Notes under the pieces: generated by a model
The model's database searches: none
The model's input: only the letters and a program-made list of their open reading frames with translations
Told to the model about the DNA's origin: nothing
In this document: positions 32,621 through 44,224 of the stretch, piece after piece
Position numbering within the stretch: position 1 is the stretch's first letter
How the letters are laid out: every line of letters begins with the position of its first letter
Made by a program: the position numbers and the translations under genes
NCBI GenBank assembly: GCA_013407085.1
Contig: JACCGJ010015250.1
Span: 62,001-126,000 of the forward strand
DNA length: 64,000 nt
From: Atriophallophorus winterbourni
Taxonomy: Eukaryota; Platyhelminthes; Trematoda; Plagiorchiida; Microphallidae
Reading direction: 5' to 3'

Positions 32621-32929
32621 CCGATATTTCTAATGCTTTTCACGATTAGAAAAAAGAATACATTGAAAGAATATTTCATTTATTTACAAACAACTAAGTA
32701 TTTATTAAACAGGGTACAAGAATTTCCCCAGCATTAGGGTAGTGATTCTAGTCGTACAGCTTCAGGAAGTTTTTCTATTTGATGCTGAAGATGACAAAAT
32801 GAGGTATGTAGTTGAGAAAATAAACAAAAAATAAACTGATAGCTGTGATGCAGCTCAAACGGATTAATGGGAATAATATTAAATTATTAACATATTAGAA
32901 GGTTAGAAGATTTATTATGTAGACTGCAC
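32621..32929. other. Stretch without recognised gene
   Basis: AT-rich; nothing supported. Confidence 0.4.
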
Positions 32930-32955
32930 AAGTACGAAGGGCTATCGAAATTTTC

Positions 32956-33522
32956 CTAACAGGTCGAACTCGAAAACGGATCTAAACGCCAACCAGATTT
33001 TCTTATTAATGTGAGTTTTTTCATGCCAACGCGCCACGTCATGGACTGGCCACCCGATCTTTTCTCCCAGCTTCTGTCAAGCTCTGCGAATAAGGCGCGG
33101 TACGGTAAACGGTGAGTAGGCATTCTTAAAACATGTCCCAACCATCGCAAGCGAGCAAGCATCAGCATTTCTCTCAGTCCCTGGCCACCTGGTCCTAACA
33201 CCCGCTTGCAGACATCTATATTTGTAACACGATGCTGCCACCAAATGCGAGCAATTCTACGCAGGCAACGGGTATCAAAAACAGAAAGCCGACGGACATC
33301 TTCCGCTCGGATAGACCAGGTTTCGCAGCCATAAAGGAGTGTAGCACGCACCACTGCCTTTAGTATGGAGTGAAACATCGCGTCGACGCCACAGGTGGCG
33401 AAGGTTAGCAAACGCTGCACCCCCTTTGCGAACACGATGTGAGATCCCGTCCTCGACACAACCTCCAGCGGAGATACAACTGCCAAGGTAAACAAAGCTG
33501 TCGACCAATTCAAGATTGACAT
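32956..33522 (-). pseudogene. RTE-like C-terminal domain
   Basis: Motifs LLYGCETWSIRAEDVRRLSV, CLRRIARIWWQHRVTN and LRWLGHVLRMPTHRLPYRAL define the conserved C-terminus of this family. It follows the RT in another frame (overlapping frame 33529-33275 covers the YLGSCIS segment). Confidence 0.88.
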
Positions 33523-33559
33523 CGCACACAGTTAGGTTTGGAAGAGAGCCGCTCCAATC

Positions 33560-35084
33560 CTAGGTAAGTGTTTTACACTTGTTAGGCGCAAAGCACATGC
33601 CATACCTTGAAGCTTCAAGTGCCAGGCGGTCCAGGGCTTGTTGCATTATATGAGGGTCATCTCCCAGAAGTGCGATGTCGCGGTCACCCGGCAGAAGTTC
33701 AACACCTGTGCCCACCAGGCCAGCTAAAGCTTTTCTCAGGACATCGTCGATCGCGAAGTTGAAAAGGAACGGCGAGATAGGGCAGCCCTGCCGCACCCCG
33801 CTGGAGATATTGAACGAGGACGACAATTGTCCGTACGCTCGAACCCTGCCCGAAGTTTGGCAATATAATGCTTTCAAGATCCAAAAATACTTCTCGGGCA
33901 CTCCATGTCTCAGTAGACAGTTCCAAAGACTTTCACGATCGATTGAATCGAATGCCGCTCGGATGTCAAGGAATACCACGATAGTTGGTTTACGAAAAGT
34001 GTGGCGTTGCTCCAGTAACTGACGGAGTGTGAAAATTTGATCTATGCACCCTCGGCCGGCACGAAACCCAGTTTGCTCCTCACGGATTTGCTCTTCCCGT
34101 TTGGTACTCAATCGGTGAAGCAGAATGGACGCCAGTATTTTAGGAGCTACTGAAATGAGACTGATACCCCGATGATTTTCACAGGAATCGCGCCGTCCCT
34201 TTTTGAAAATCGGAGCAATTACCGATTCTCTCCAAGGAATCGGAACGCGTTCCTCAGCCCATATGTTGGCGAACAGCGCTTGAAGTTCGCGAACTAAAGC
34301 GAAACCGCCATCTTTGAACAATGACGGAAGCAAAGCATCAGCACCTGATGCCCGATGGCTTAAGGCTCCGGACTACACTGTAAATCTCTGATTGAGTCGG
34401 AGCCTCAAGAGAAATCGACCATGGGGTACAGTGTTCCGTATTCTCGAAATCAGTGGGTGCAGAAGGCCAGTTAAACTGTGCTTCAAAATGTTCTGCCCAT
34501 CGCTCCATGCGTCTGTGCATGTTAAAAACTGGCAAACCATCTGCTTCACGTATCAACTCACTGATGCCTGGTCGCCCGCTTCCAGTTGTTCTGATGAGTT
34601 GGAACAATTTTCTGAAATTGCCTACAGCTGCCGCAGATTCCATTTCCGTAGCCTTAGAACTCCACCAACTTTCCCTGTCGGTTCTCAAACTGGCAACCAG
34701 TTTACGTTTAATAAGCCTTCGTGACGCATCATGTATGCTATCAGCAGAAAGCAACCGACGTTGGTCCATTAATTGGAGAGAATTCGCAGAAACCCAGTGC
34801 TGAGCTACACGGGAAGTCAACCCACAACTATCCAACGCGGCTGTTTCCAAGGAGGTTTGAATCCCACTCCATTGGTCATCGATACTATTTTTGGGAACTG
34901 TAGACAGATGCAGACTCAAATTGGCCTGAAACCCTCGGAGAACCGGGAGATCGTTAAGCCTAGCAACATTCAACTGCCTTGCAACATTTCTACGTTTCCC
35001 ACCAAAACGCATCGAGAGCTTAGCACAGACTAACGCATGATCGGACTCTAGACAGGTGCCCCAGTAGGAGCGGCAATCTTGCAC
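33560..35084 (-). pseudogene. RTE-like linker and reverse transcriptase, YADD region deleted
   Basis: 35084-34338 is the linker up to the RT fingers. 34333-33560 holds VIAPIFKKGRRDSCENHRGI, EEQTGFRAGRGCIDQIFTLR, FLDIRAAFDSIDRESLW and SSGVRQGCPISPFLFNFAID. Where the family has a YADD box between LLPGDR and the next hydrophobic strand, this copy reads LLPGDRDIALLGDD, a short in-frame loss that removes the catalytic pair. The polymerase is therefore dead. Confidence 0.88.
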
Positions 35085-35913
35085 ACTCCCTCGTCAGGAG
35101 TAGCTGATAGCAATATGGTCAATTTGCGTGAACAAGGCCGCCGATGAAGATCTCCAAGTGGAGCAGTGGCGCTTCGAATGGCGGAAGTTAGTGCTGGCAA
35201 GGTACAGTCTGTGCTCTGAGCACAAGTTAAGCAATCTTTCGCCGTTGTCAATCGAGACCAAACCTTCCACCCACGAAATGCACGTTTGAAGATAGACGGC
35301 CTACACGTGCATTCATGTCTCCAGCTAGGACAACGATGTCAGTCCTCGATGCAAGTCTAATGAGTTCTTGTAATCTTCCATAAAACTCATCCTTGTCAAG
35401 TTCAGAGCTACAATTAGTCGGTGCATAGGCAGCAACCACAAACAGGTCGCGGGATTGGTTGCGAAATCGGCCTTTTTTGCACGAACCCTGTAGTCTTACT
35501 GCACAAAGGCGACTGTCGACTGGGATCCAGTCTAACAGTGCGACCTCAGCTCGCTCACTCAAGACGATTCCGACACCAGCTTGACCAGATACCATGGCAT
35601 CGTCATCAGTGGACAAACGTAGATAGTGTGACTTACGTAAGTTCGAAGGGTTAGACAATCGTGTAACTGAGCTAGAGTTATGCATGCGTGTTTCCGACAA
35701 ACAGCACACATCGACGTCGAGGCTATCAAGCGTGCGAGCCAAGGCTGCCTGCTGTCCGATGCTAGCTAAAGTCCGTACATTAAACGCAGCTAATTTGAAT
35801 GGTACGCGTGGGCGGAAGAACGCTCTGGAGGCGTTCGAAGCAGGCAAAATATTCGAAGTAGCTGAAGTTGGAAACCTCGATGAACAAGCTGCACTTCTGT
35901 CAGGGCTAACCAA
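35084..35913 (-). pseudogene. RTE-like endonuclease domain
   Basis: 35913-35248 encodes LAAFNVRTLASIGQQAALAR, CCLSETRMHNSSSVTRL, a VAAYAPTNCSSELDKDEFY core and VVLAGDMNARVG, all typical of the APE endonuclease in trematode RTE-like elements. A frame change near 35250 splits the C-terminal part of the domain. Confidence 0.88.
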
Positions 35914-36539
35914 AGAATCACAAAACGGAAAACAGTTATTGAAAAGTTTGCATGCAGTGTGAGATCATGTAAAGCATTTTGAGCAGAGAGCAAAGAGCTT
36001 GAGAGCAGAGAGCGTGAGATCACGGGATCTGTCATTTTTACCTTTATTTTCATAATTGCTTGTGGGCGTGATACTACTCGGTTGCCCAGGCCGAAGTAGG
36101 GGGTTAGCTTAGGGGGCCCCACCCGGAGCCTTTGGCTAAAAAGCCTGAACCACAATGCAGTGGCTTGAGACTGAGTTTGTCTGACCTCTATCCATCAACC
36201 TTCCTGGTATGAGTAGCTCTGCTGGCGCCAAAAGGCACCACCCAGTGCAGCTCAATGGGTCATGAAGGTACACAAACCATGGCACCACGTTAAGGTCCAG
36301 TCTCAGTGCGTTTCAATCTACAGACCCGTGTTCGAATCCAGTCGCGGCTGCACATGTTGTGAAAACGTGCGTGTCCTCATCTACCCAGGTATCCGAAATA
36401 ATCAGAAAACAAATACGATAGCACAGTACCCTGTTCAGTGGGTAAGCATTATCACATATAGCATCATACCGGTGGCAAGAACCGGGTGCTTAACTGCCAT
36501 AAAACCATGACAATATGCATTCTTATTTCTTGGAATCCA

Positions 36540-36960
36540 ACATCCGACTGAAGCTCGTTTAACAGTCAAAGCCTTTATTTCCTTCATCCAAGTCACAATC
36601 TGGCAACCGTTACAACGACACCATTCCGAGTTAGAAGTGGAAAACGAAACCGCGTTAAGAAAACCACGATTGCAAGTTGAGGCCTAATCAACGAAATCTA
36701 TGCATGTTGACTTTTTTCACTAGCAGACATTCCATTACGGATAGTTGCATTACATATCCGATGGTGACAAGTAACTCCAGAGATGGTTCGTAGAGAGCGA
36801 TTGTCGAAGACCTGCAGATGACTTCTTTTCTCAGTGTACATGTTTCATATCCGCACAGTAAAACCGCGCAAACTGCAGCCTTACAGACTATGCCCTTGAA
36901 CTGCACAGACAACCCACTTTAATGCCACATATGACCCAGTGGGCAAACTCATATGACGTA
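36540..36960 (-). pseudogene. RTE-like C-terminal remnant
   Basis: 36912-36688 encodes FKGIVCKAAVCAVLLCGYET, a degenerate match to the ASVRAVLLYGCETW block of RTE-like elements. Short and decayed. Confidence 0.5.
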
Positions 36961-37829
36961 TACAACAGAAACCTAAGATACACCCAGACCTCTGATAAAA
37001 GTAAAAAATAAACTGCAGCCAAAGATTCACAGTAATCGCATTGCTTGTTTCAAACTAGGCATAGGAAAACAGGCCACACCTTTCCCAACGCAGTCGATTT
37101 GATTTTTATTTATTATGCAAACATGCATCTTCAGTAAGTCAAACGATAAAAAGGATTGGTAAAGACACACAAGTTTACTCATTCATCACCCCGCACCAAA
37201 CCAAGTGAATATCACATCAGGGTCATAAGCAAATAAATGTACAAAAAAGGGTGTTGCTTTTATTTAAATTCATCGCACTTGGCTTCAACAACACATGTTA
37301 TCTATTAGGTGCTTAATGCCTACACTTCATTTGCTATTTGAACTATTTGGAAAAACGTGGGTTGTACCAAAGTTACCCAAGAGTGGTCTCAGACATTGCA
37401 CAATAATATAATTAATTTATGAAAATAGCTTAGTCTGGGAGAAAGCGTATTGATTCTGGAAACAGACCCGAATACACTGGAATGAGCAGAGTTGCAAGTT
37501 CCTTCGCACGAATGGACGTTATTTTACTTTTGTATTCGCCAGCAACATTCTGCCATGCTTTAGCATTAAAGCGAAACATAAAACTCACAATGTGTAGCCG
37601 AAACGAGTCTTATCCACATTAGATAAATAATGCAATTCTGTCAGGAGATATTTGCTATGAAACGGACGCAGCATTAGGATCTATCACAAATGCAACACTG
37701 CATCGACTTAGGCACGAATTCGCCTTCCTCGTTTGCTGTCCGTCATTTAGATCAGCAAAAATGGCGAAGGCAGTCAAACTAGAAATGTTTCAGGCTCAAA
37801 CCGAATGCATGTTTACGCATTTTGAAAAA
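36961..37829. other. Intergenic stretch downstream of MRPS10
   Basis: No transposon or coding signal recognised. It is among the few repeat-poor stretches in the window. Confidence 0.4.
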
Positions 37830-38469
37830 TTACTGAAACCCAGGACGAAAAAATTGACATACTCTTGTAACTTCCATGGCAATGCCTTCTGGTATATTTC
37901 GTTGAATATATTCAAGGAAAACGTCCGCTGTTGAACCAGTAACACGATGTATCTAAAGTGAATAAAAGCAGAAGCCAAACTAACAGTGACAAATTTATAA
38001 TGCGTCCTGAATTCATATTGACGCTGATGCTTTTTGTAAATAAACGGAGAACGGTTGAGTGAAAGCCGAAGAAACAACGGACGATGACGCGTTAGACTAG
38101 GAAATATTGACAGAAAGGGGCAAACCTGGAGAACTCGATTGAAAGATATCCACAGACGCTTTTTAAGAAAGATTCATAGCTTTTCAACACTTCCGGATCA
38201 TGCCCTTTAATAGTTAGAACAACTTTTTTGTACAGCGTGTCCAACTCGGGTAATTCAGCGCCCTGAAAATCAATTACATTCAAAGAATTTCTACATACAT
38301 CAGAGATGAAGGACTGGGGAGTTGATGACGGACTGCACCATCTAACGGAAACAGGTAAGAGCGAGCGGTTTGGAAGTATTCTTGGTAAAGTGTGACGAGC
38401 GTATAATTGAAACAAACGATTGGACTGCTGTGCGGTTGCGGATCGAATAAATAAACGTGAAACGAAAGC
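37830..38469 (-). CDS. mrps10: Mitochondrial ribosomal protein S10 (uS10m), three exons seen, start exon unresolved
   Basis: Joined exons 38469-38126, 38096-37985 and 37952-37830 give 192 codons, close to the roughly 200 of animal MRPS10. Motifs fit the family: [20 protein letters not shown], then [19 protein letters not shown], then [20 protein letters not shown] with AMEV. The N-terminus is Arg/Ser-rich and lacks acidic residues, as in a mitochondrial presequence. Introns are only 29 nt (38125-38097, donor GTTTGC, acceptor TTCCTAG) and 32 nt (37984-37953, GTTAGT to CTTTAG). A pyrimidine-rich acceptor at 38470-38471 suggests a short 5' exon holding the ATG; I could not place it. The last 30 nt before the TAA look like another mini-intron (GTATGT to TTTCAG); either way the same stop is used. 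Role: small mitoribosomal subunit. Confidence 0.88.
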
Positions 38470-38689
38470 CTGGAAAACAAGGGATGGGCATGCTACTTTG
38501 GAATTTTTAAAAAAGAAATCATATCAATCCGCCATCTCCAGAGTGAGTATGCGCCCGGAACGGCACATTTGCCAATTATGTAGCGGGTATTTAACACGTT
38601 ATCGCTTGGTATATCCTGTGCATGCTTTTTGTACCTCTTCACTATAACTCGGTCGTGGCCATTAAACCCATGCACCAGTTTTTTCTTCT

Positions 38690-39240
38690 CACTTCTCAGG
38701 TACACATGTACCTCCCGCTGTGGAAATTGTGGCACGCGCCACCCCCGGATCACCGACGCTTGTCGCCATCTTATCCGGTAGCCCGAAATACACGCATCCT
38801 TCGTGTATCCTTTCGGTACGCATGCACTTCTCGCTGTGGATATCGTGGCACGCGCCACCCCCGGATCACAGACGCTTGTCGTCATCATACCCGGTAGCCC
38901 GGATGTGCAATCGTGCAGCATTTTGCGTCTAGCATCGTGCTAAATTGATTGACTAGCGGTAGTGAGCTTCATGCTGAAACACGCTGGAGTCTCACTACCA
39001 TTTCTATTTATATCTGTCTAGGCCTGGGCAACCTGACGGTATCTTAGCCCACGTGCAGTCTCTGACTGTGTGGCACTTTGCCTGGATCAGGCTTGTGCTT
39101 TCATACCATACCCGGTAGCCCAAAATACACGCATCCTTCGTGTATCCCTTCCGCTACAGATGCACCTCCCGCTGTGGAAACAGTGGCACGCGCCACCCCT
39201 GGATCGCCGGCGCCTGTCGCCATCCTCCCGGTAGCCCCAA
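38690..39240. repeat. Three copies of a ~120-bp GC-rich repeat
   Basis: Copies at about 38700-38780, 38780-38905 and 39108-39238 share GGCACGCGCCACCC followed by GGATC and end in CCGGTAGCCC. The first two are tandem; the third is embedded in another repeat family. Base composition differs clearly from the AT-rich surroundings. Short open frames crossing them are not protein-like. Confidence 0.8.
38933..39110. repeat. Dispersed repeat R2, copy a
   Basis: Begins ATCGTGCTAAATTGATTG, contains GGTAGTGAG and its complement CTCACTACC about 25 bp later (possible hairpin), then GTCTAGGCCTGGGCAACCTG and GGCACTTTGCCTGGATCAGG. Ends CTTTCATACCATAC. No coding potential. SINE-like size, but no clear Pol III boxes. 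Confidence 0.75.
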
Positions 39241-39929
39241 CCATGAGCACACGCCACCCAACACGAAACTTATCAGACAAGGTCCTTACCAGCCCGACGA
39301 CACGCCACTCAGCTTTCTCCAGGCGTTCGCTATCGACCCTGGGGGTGCAGGAACTTCTCAGCACGGACTATGTTTTCGAAGCTTCTGGTTCTTCGTTGTC
39401 AAGCCTATAGATGTGCCTACATCTGCACCTACTGGGTTCATACTAAGACCATGCCAGACTGGGGATTCCGGCTAGCAGCACGTTCACCCCATGTGATTCG
39501 GCTCCGGCAGCACGTTCCCTCCATGTGAGACGTGACTCAGCTTAGTACTTATCGGTTTTCGTGTATCCTACCCTGGTTACCACCGACAATCGACCCACGC
39601 AGATCACGTGCCTTGGCTGACTTCGAAGTGACCGGTTGCTGAGAAACTATGTTCCAGCCTGGAACGACCTTACACCGCTTGGCCAGTTCAATTGTCCATT
39701 CCTGTTCAGAAGTCTCCTCTGACCAGACTTCTTGGAAGGGGGCTGTGTAACAACATTGTTTTACTGTACATAACAATTGACTTTGATAACACACTTCCCG
39801 TTGAATCGTGTTCCGTGATTGCTACCCTGTACCTTCGTGCACCTTTTGGCTACCGCGATAAACCTTCATTCTCCTGTGCCTGTTCTTCTACATTCTTAAG
39901 GACATTATTGTAGTGGTCTGTCTACTACA
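39240..39929. other. Stretch without recognised gene
   Basis: GC-richer than average with several short open frames on both strands, none resembling a known family. Probably decayed repeat material. Confidence 0.35.
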
Positions 39930-40067
39930 AACACGCTGGAGTCTCACTACCATCTCTGTTTCCTTTCTCATATCTGTCTAGGCCTGGGCAACCTGACAGT
40001 ATCTTCGTCCACGTGCGGCACTTTGCCTGCATCAGGCTTGTGCTCTCATACCACACCATACCTTTGT
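39930..40067. repeat. Dispersed repeat R2, copy b (partial)
   Basis: Starts at the CACGCTGGAGTCTCACTACC part and ends CTCTCATACCACACC; lacks the left hairpin arm and the CAGTCTCTGACTG segment. Confidence 0.75.
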
Positions 40068-40352
40068 GCGGCGACGAATGTACGCGAACAAGGTATTGGT
40101 GCACAAGTATATTCGTCAACGAATCGCTGCACCCACAGCATACGTTTGCCGCGTTGCAATGTCGCGCGATGTTCCTAGTTTAATAATATTTTTCGTAGTC
40201 TGTGGCGTAAACCTGGCTTACGAATAGCGACCACAGCCTTAGAAGTTGCCGCAAACGTTTTTGGAGCTTCTTGTCAAAGTAATGGGGTCATTTCTATCTA
40301 CGTCGATGCACGGATTTGCAATCGTGCAGCATTTCTGTGCTGTGCGGCTAAC

Positions 40353-40550
40353 ATCGTGCTAAATTGATTGGCCAACGGTAGTGAGCTGCATGCGAGTACA
40401 CGCTGGAGTCTCACTACCATTTCTATTTCTATTTACTCCCTCATATCTGTCTAGGCCTGGGCAACCTGACAGTACCTTAGCCCACGTGCAGTCTCTGACT
40501 GTGCGGCACTTTGCCTGGATTAGGCTTGTGCTTTCATACCATACTATACG
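40353..40550. repeat. Dispersed repeat R2, copy c
   Basis: The fullest copy, with both hairpin arms, GTCTAGGCCTGGGCAACCTG, CAGTCTCTGACTG and the CTTTCATACCATACT end. A further short piece lies at 41541-41612 and a decayed inverted one at about 42118-42186. Confidence 0.75.
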
Positions 40551-40559
40551 TCGATGCGT

Positions 40560-41217
40560 TGACAACGGAACAGGCGCCTCAATAACGGTTCAGATATGTT
40601 TCTAGATCACCATCCAACAATCTTCAACATTAGCTGATTGATCGAAAGATCAATCAAGAGATGTGGCAACATCAAGCAACATATACGCATTCGAATTCCC
40701 AAATTTCTTCCGAAAATTGAGTCTTGTGCCCAGCCATTATTACACTTACATAGAAAACCTAAGGTGGCATGATCGCAACAACCTATTTGAGCTTCAGTCT
40801 GAAGCTGCGTAACATCGGTTGTAGTGAACAACTTTCACCTTGTAATTTCGTATTTTGTACATACAATTTTGGCCTTCTATGGTTATTTTTTTGACCATGT
40901 ACATTTCATTCGTATTAATGCTTGTACAATATACTTTTTGGCGGGTAATAATATATTTTCGATTTCGGACTTTGTCTTCTTCCGTGGTTGCGAAGTTTGC
41001 GTACTTCGCCGCGTGCCGGAATTGTGATTAACGGATCCTCCAACATTTTAGCGCATTCTACACCTTGGATTCCATTTCTTGGACTTCCTGTGTGGATTAT
41101 TAAGCTATCGTTGGACTTCACTGGATCTTTTTTGGACATTTGCTCCTTTGGTCTTTTAGTGAGTTCATTCCATTTTTTGCTGTATTTTGTGTAGAGCAGA
41201 CTTATATTTTTGGTCCA
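40560..41217. other. Stretch with one unassigned minus-strand frame
   Basis: A 74-codon minus frame at 41139-40915 (LIIHTGSPRNGIQGVECAKM) is basic toward its C-terminus and could be part of a transposon ORF1, but I do not recognise it. Otherwise nothing is supported. Confidence 0.3.
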
Positions 41218-41500
41218 CTACACGATTGCCATTGGGGTGAATGCCAAATCCAAAATGGACTCACATCTAGTAGGTCCTACTCTGTTTGGATGGGAAATAT
41301 ATTTCACTAGGCTCGCATAAACTACTGCGTCCCGTTCGAATGACCAAGAACCGCCCATAGCGAGGAAAATTAACGCAAGTTCTACGTTTTTTCCATCGAG
41401 ACCTGTAGAGGTTTTAACAGAAACACTGCTTAAAACGAGACTGTGGAAGACATATGTTACATAACGTGCGAATGATATCGCATGAATTTTTCTGGAGCCA
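41218..41500 (-). pseudogene. Non-LTR endonuclease fragment
   Basis: The minus strand encodes LALIFLAMGGSWSFERDAVV and NRVGPTRCESILDLAFTP, a decayed form of the endonuclease region ending in the LDL(V)(F/L)T block of CR1-group elements. Confidence 0.55.
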
Positions 41501-42279
41501 GTGATAAATCTCTGGCTCCATTCTACCACATCGAATATGCATCCACGTGCCCACGTGCAGTCTGTGACTGTGCGGCACTTTGCCTGGATCAGGCTTGTGA
41601 TTTCATACATATATATACCATCCACATAAAACATTTCACATTGAACAACTTTAGAATCAATGGTGCGTGGTCTAATTTTGTAGATTTACGAGAAGTGACA
41701 ATGTTCAAACACATTGAAATTTAAATGAAATTTCTTGCGATAATCTCCAAAATAGCTCGGATATTCTTAAGAATATCAAAAGAAACGTATCGCATGAAGC
41801 GAAATTTATTGTTGACCTTGAAATTCGAAAACCTTGAAGATCAAGTTTAAGTTCAAGTTGCACAGGGCTGAAGGTGGCTAAAAGCTGATCACGCGCCCAG
41901 ATTTCCTTCGACGGTATGCGGTTGAGCACCCGCACTTCGATATCGAGTATACAGTTCGTACTTTCCACACGTTTTTGTTTCCGGATATCTGGAATGTAAG
42001 GTAGGGTTTCTCTTCACCATCACGGTGAGAGGTCAGCTATTCAGGAAACAATGCAATATTATGCGTGAACAATGTGTGGTGTATGGAATCACTAGCCTAG
42101 TCGAGGTAAAGTGAAACACAGTCATAGACCGCATGTGGGCTAATTTGCAGTCAGGTTTTCAAGGCCTAGACAAATATGATAAAAATGTAAAAATACGTTT
42201 TTTTTGTTTTTTTACAGTTTTTTATTAGACAATGTGCGGAAATATGATATACCATTTACCGTCCAATTCCCTTTGAAAG

Positions 42280-42560
42280 CTCAACACATTTGGGGGGCTT
42301 ACTATATAAGCTGAGAGCTTGTTCCAGATGTTGACCACACGGTTGCTGAAAAAGTGGTCACGTGCCAGCAACCTGGGCCTACTCATACGAAGTTTCATAG
42401 AATTACCCCTTGTGCTGCTTCATAGGCAAGTTTAAGGATTTCAGTAATATTATCACCAGTAAGACCCTCTAGAAACTTGAAGGTTTGTATTAAGTCACCT
42501 CGCAGCCCCCGTCTCTTTAGTGAGAACAAACCGAGCTCTTTGAGTCTAGCCTCATAGGTT
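42280..42560 (-). pseudogene. CR1 reverse transcriptase C-terminal fragment
   Basis: The minus strand reads TYEARLKELGLFSLKRRGLR then GDLIQTFKFLEG, a strongly conserved CR1 C-terminal block. It differs from families A and B, so it is a separate, old CR1 lineage. A stop follows soon after. Confidence 0.75.
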
Positions 42561-42827
42561 TAACCTTTCAAGAATCAAGAATCGACAATCAGGACTCAAA
42601 ATTTTATGGTGATAAAGAGCTAATGTTTTACACGTACCATTCGATGACAATTATTGCAAAAAGAAAAATTTAATCATAATCACATTGCTAATATTTTTCT
42701 GGGTTCATGTTGCTTCAATACACCGGGCCAAATTCAGGGTTTTGTTTGACGTAAGCATCCAATTTCGATTTGTCGTTGCATTCACAACATCTTGCGATAG
42801 CGCATTCCATAGAACCACTACGTTTTT

Positions 42828-43574
42828 TTATGTATTGATTGATTCCGTTTCGGTGGGAACGCTGCCGTCTACCGCCCCAAGCCGCGAATGTGTCTCACTC
42901 ATGGTACTTGGTCTCGGTGGAGAAGGTTTAATGTCTTTCGGTAAAGCACGTTTTGCTTTTCTCCATTCGGTATCGCGTAATTTAACCTTTTTAGAAGCAG
43001 ACTGTGGTGGTGAGGTCGAGCGTAATCGAGTATTCAATTCAAAAGATTTATATGCGAATATTGGTTGTAGGGTCATCTTCAAACCATCTAGTTCCTTTTC
43101 CATTATCGACAATCTATTCTCAATTGTGTTAGCCTCGTTTCCAGCAGAAGATTTTGTACGCCTGCGGTCACCATTTACGATTGAATCCCTATGGGCGTTA
43201 AAGAAATAGCAAACGGACGGGAGGTTTTCATCATTCACGATGCGCACACATTCATCAGTTAAAGTCTTATCACATGCCACGTGCACATGTAAGTTACAAA
43301 AAGTACATTTTACCAAAGTACTATCACCGCTAACCGGGTCCATGCACTTGGCGCAAAGGTCAAGGTGGCTTGTTTTCGCTGTCGGGGGAACAACACTCGT
43401 ATGCACACATTGATCGATCGACTTTTTCGTCTGCGTGTTGGATCGCGTGACTCGGCTGCACGTTGAAGGCTGGAGTGGGGTGACCGGTTGAGTGGATTTT
43501 TGATCGACTGGTCGATTTAGTTGGGTTTGAATTCTCGATTTTGTCATTGTACAAATTGATAGCTCGATAACCAC
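42828..43574 (-). CDS. Non-LTR ORF1 protein with PHD-like zinc finger, partial
   Basis: 248 codons. A Cys/His cluster (LCAKCMDPVSGDSTLVKCTF, CNLHVHVACD, LPSVCYF) matches the finger of the ORF1 at 27906-28985, though its last Cys pair is altered. A helical segment (IENRLSIMEKELDGLKMTLQ) follows. The C-terminus is basic, then Pro/Ser-rich. Likely a nucleic-acid-binding retrotransposon protein. No matching ORF2 follows directly, so the element is truncated. Confidence 0.65.
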   Translation of the reverse strand: MVIELSICTMTKSRIQTQLNRPVDQKSTQPVTPLQPSTCSRVTRSNTQTKKSIDQCVHTSVVPPTAKTSHLDLCAKCMDPVSGDSTLVKCTFCNLHVHVACDKTLTDECVRIVNDENLPSVCYFFNAHRDSIVNGDRRRTKSSAGNEANTIENRLSIMEKELDGLKMTLQPIFAYKSFELNTRLRSTSPPQSASKKVKLRDTEWRKAKRALPKDIKPSPPRPSTMSETHSRLGAVDGSVPTETESINT

Positions 43575-43739
43575 ACAAAGTAGAACATAAAATGACGTAT
43601 CAAATTAGGTAATTTGAAGTGGTCTTTGCAATGAAAGCAAAAACGCCACGACAGTTAACGGTAAGGGAACGTTTTCACGCGTCAGCAAATCGGAAAGTTA
43701 ACGTTGAAACCGTAACTTTGCTGGTAATCGACAAACAAC

Positions 43740-44200
43740 TTAGAAACGTATGAATTCCGATAGCTCTTGTCGAAGTATATCAAAAAGTTTTGGAACAGTT
43801 AAAATCCGAGTTGATTCGGCGAAGAAACGGGCAAAAGTGTCAGAGCAACAAAAATACGACCGTACGCAAGGCGCTGGACCCTTTCCAGACATGCTATATC
43901 TTTTTTCGAGTACGGTGCCCAGGGTTAAACGCAGTTTTACAAGTGAGGCTGCACGACTATTTTGTATAAGGGAATGAAGATTCAAGTATTTCGGCAAGAT
44001 AACACTGAGCGAAGTCTGAACAATTCTCTGCGAGCCTTGTTTGCAGCTTCGGCACATTGAGTAGCTCATTTAAAATCGCTTGTTATAGTAATGCCAAGAT
44101 ACTTCACTTTCTAAGCAGCAGCTATTCTGATAGTTCCTTAACCAACTTCTAGTTGGGTTGTCGCTAAATCAGTCGTCAGAATACAGCGCTTCCCTACGTT
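43740..44200 (-). pseudogene. Decayed RT C-terminal remnant
   Basis: The frame 44069-43740 contains LVKLRLTLGTVLEKRYSMSG, reminiscent of the conserved AA.LV..LR...GTVLE...Y C-terminal segment in CR1-group RTs. Only weak similarity elsewhere. Confidence 0.4.
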
Positions 44201-44224
44201 TAGTGGCAAGTCCCAGGTCTTTGT

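Larger units (their letters stand above)
32930..36330 (-). mobile_element. RTE-like non-LTR retrotransposon, near full length
   Basis: Endonuclease, RT and C-terminal domain occur in order on the minus strand. The 5' region (35.9-36.3 kb) is GC-richer and contains GGGGCCCCACCCGGAGCC, apparently untranslated leader. Boundaries are approximate. Several frameshifts divide the single expected ORF. Confidence 0.85.

Noticed and set aside
38280..38480. 66-codon minus frame overlapping MRPS10
   Set aside because: Out of frame with the conserved uS10m sequence; shadow of the real exon.
38700..40560. Spaced repeats as a CRISPR-like array
   Set aside because: Repeats are 120-180 bp, diverged and few, in a eukaryotic transposon setting.
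41705..41968. 87-codon minus frame (KEIWARDQLLATFSPVQ)
   Set aside because: No family recognised and no supporting splice or neighbour evidence.
42280..42560. CR1 block resembling vertebrate CR1, possible host-to-parasite transfer
   Set aside because: This C-terminal motif is shared by CR1 elements of many invertebrates, and nothing in the flanks supports transfer.
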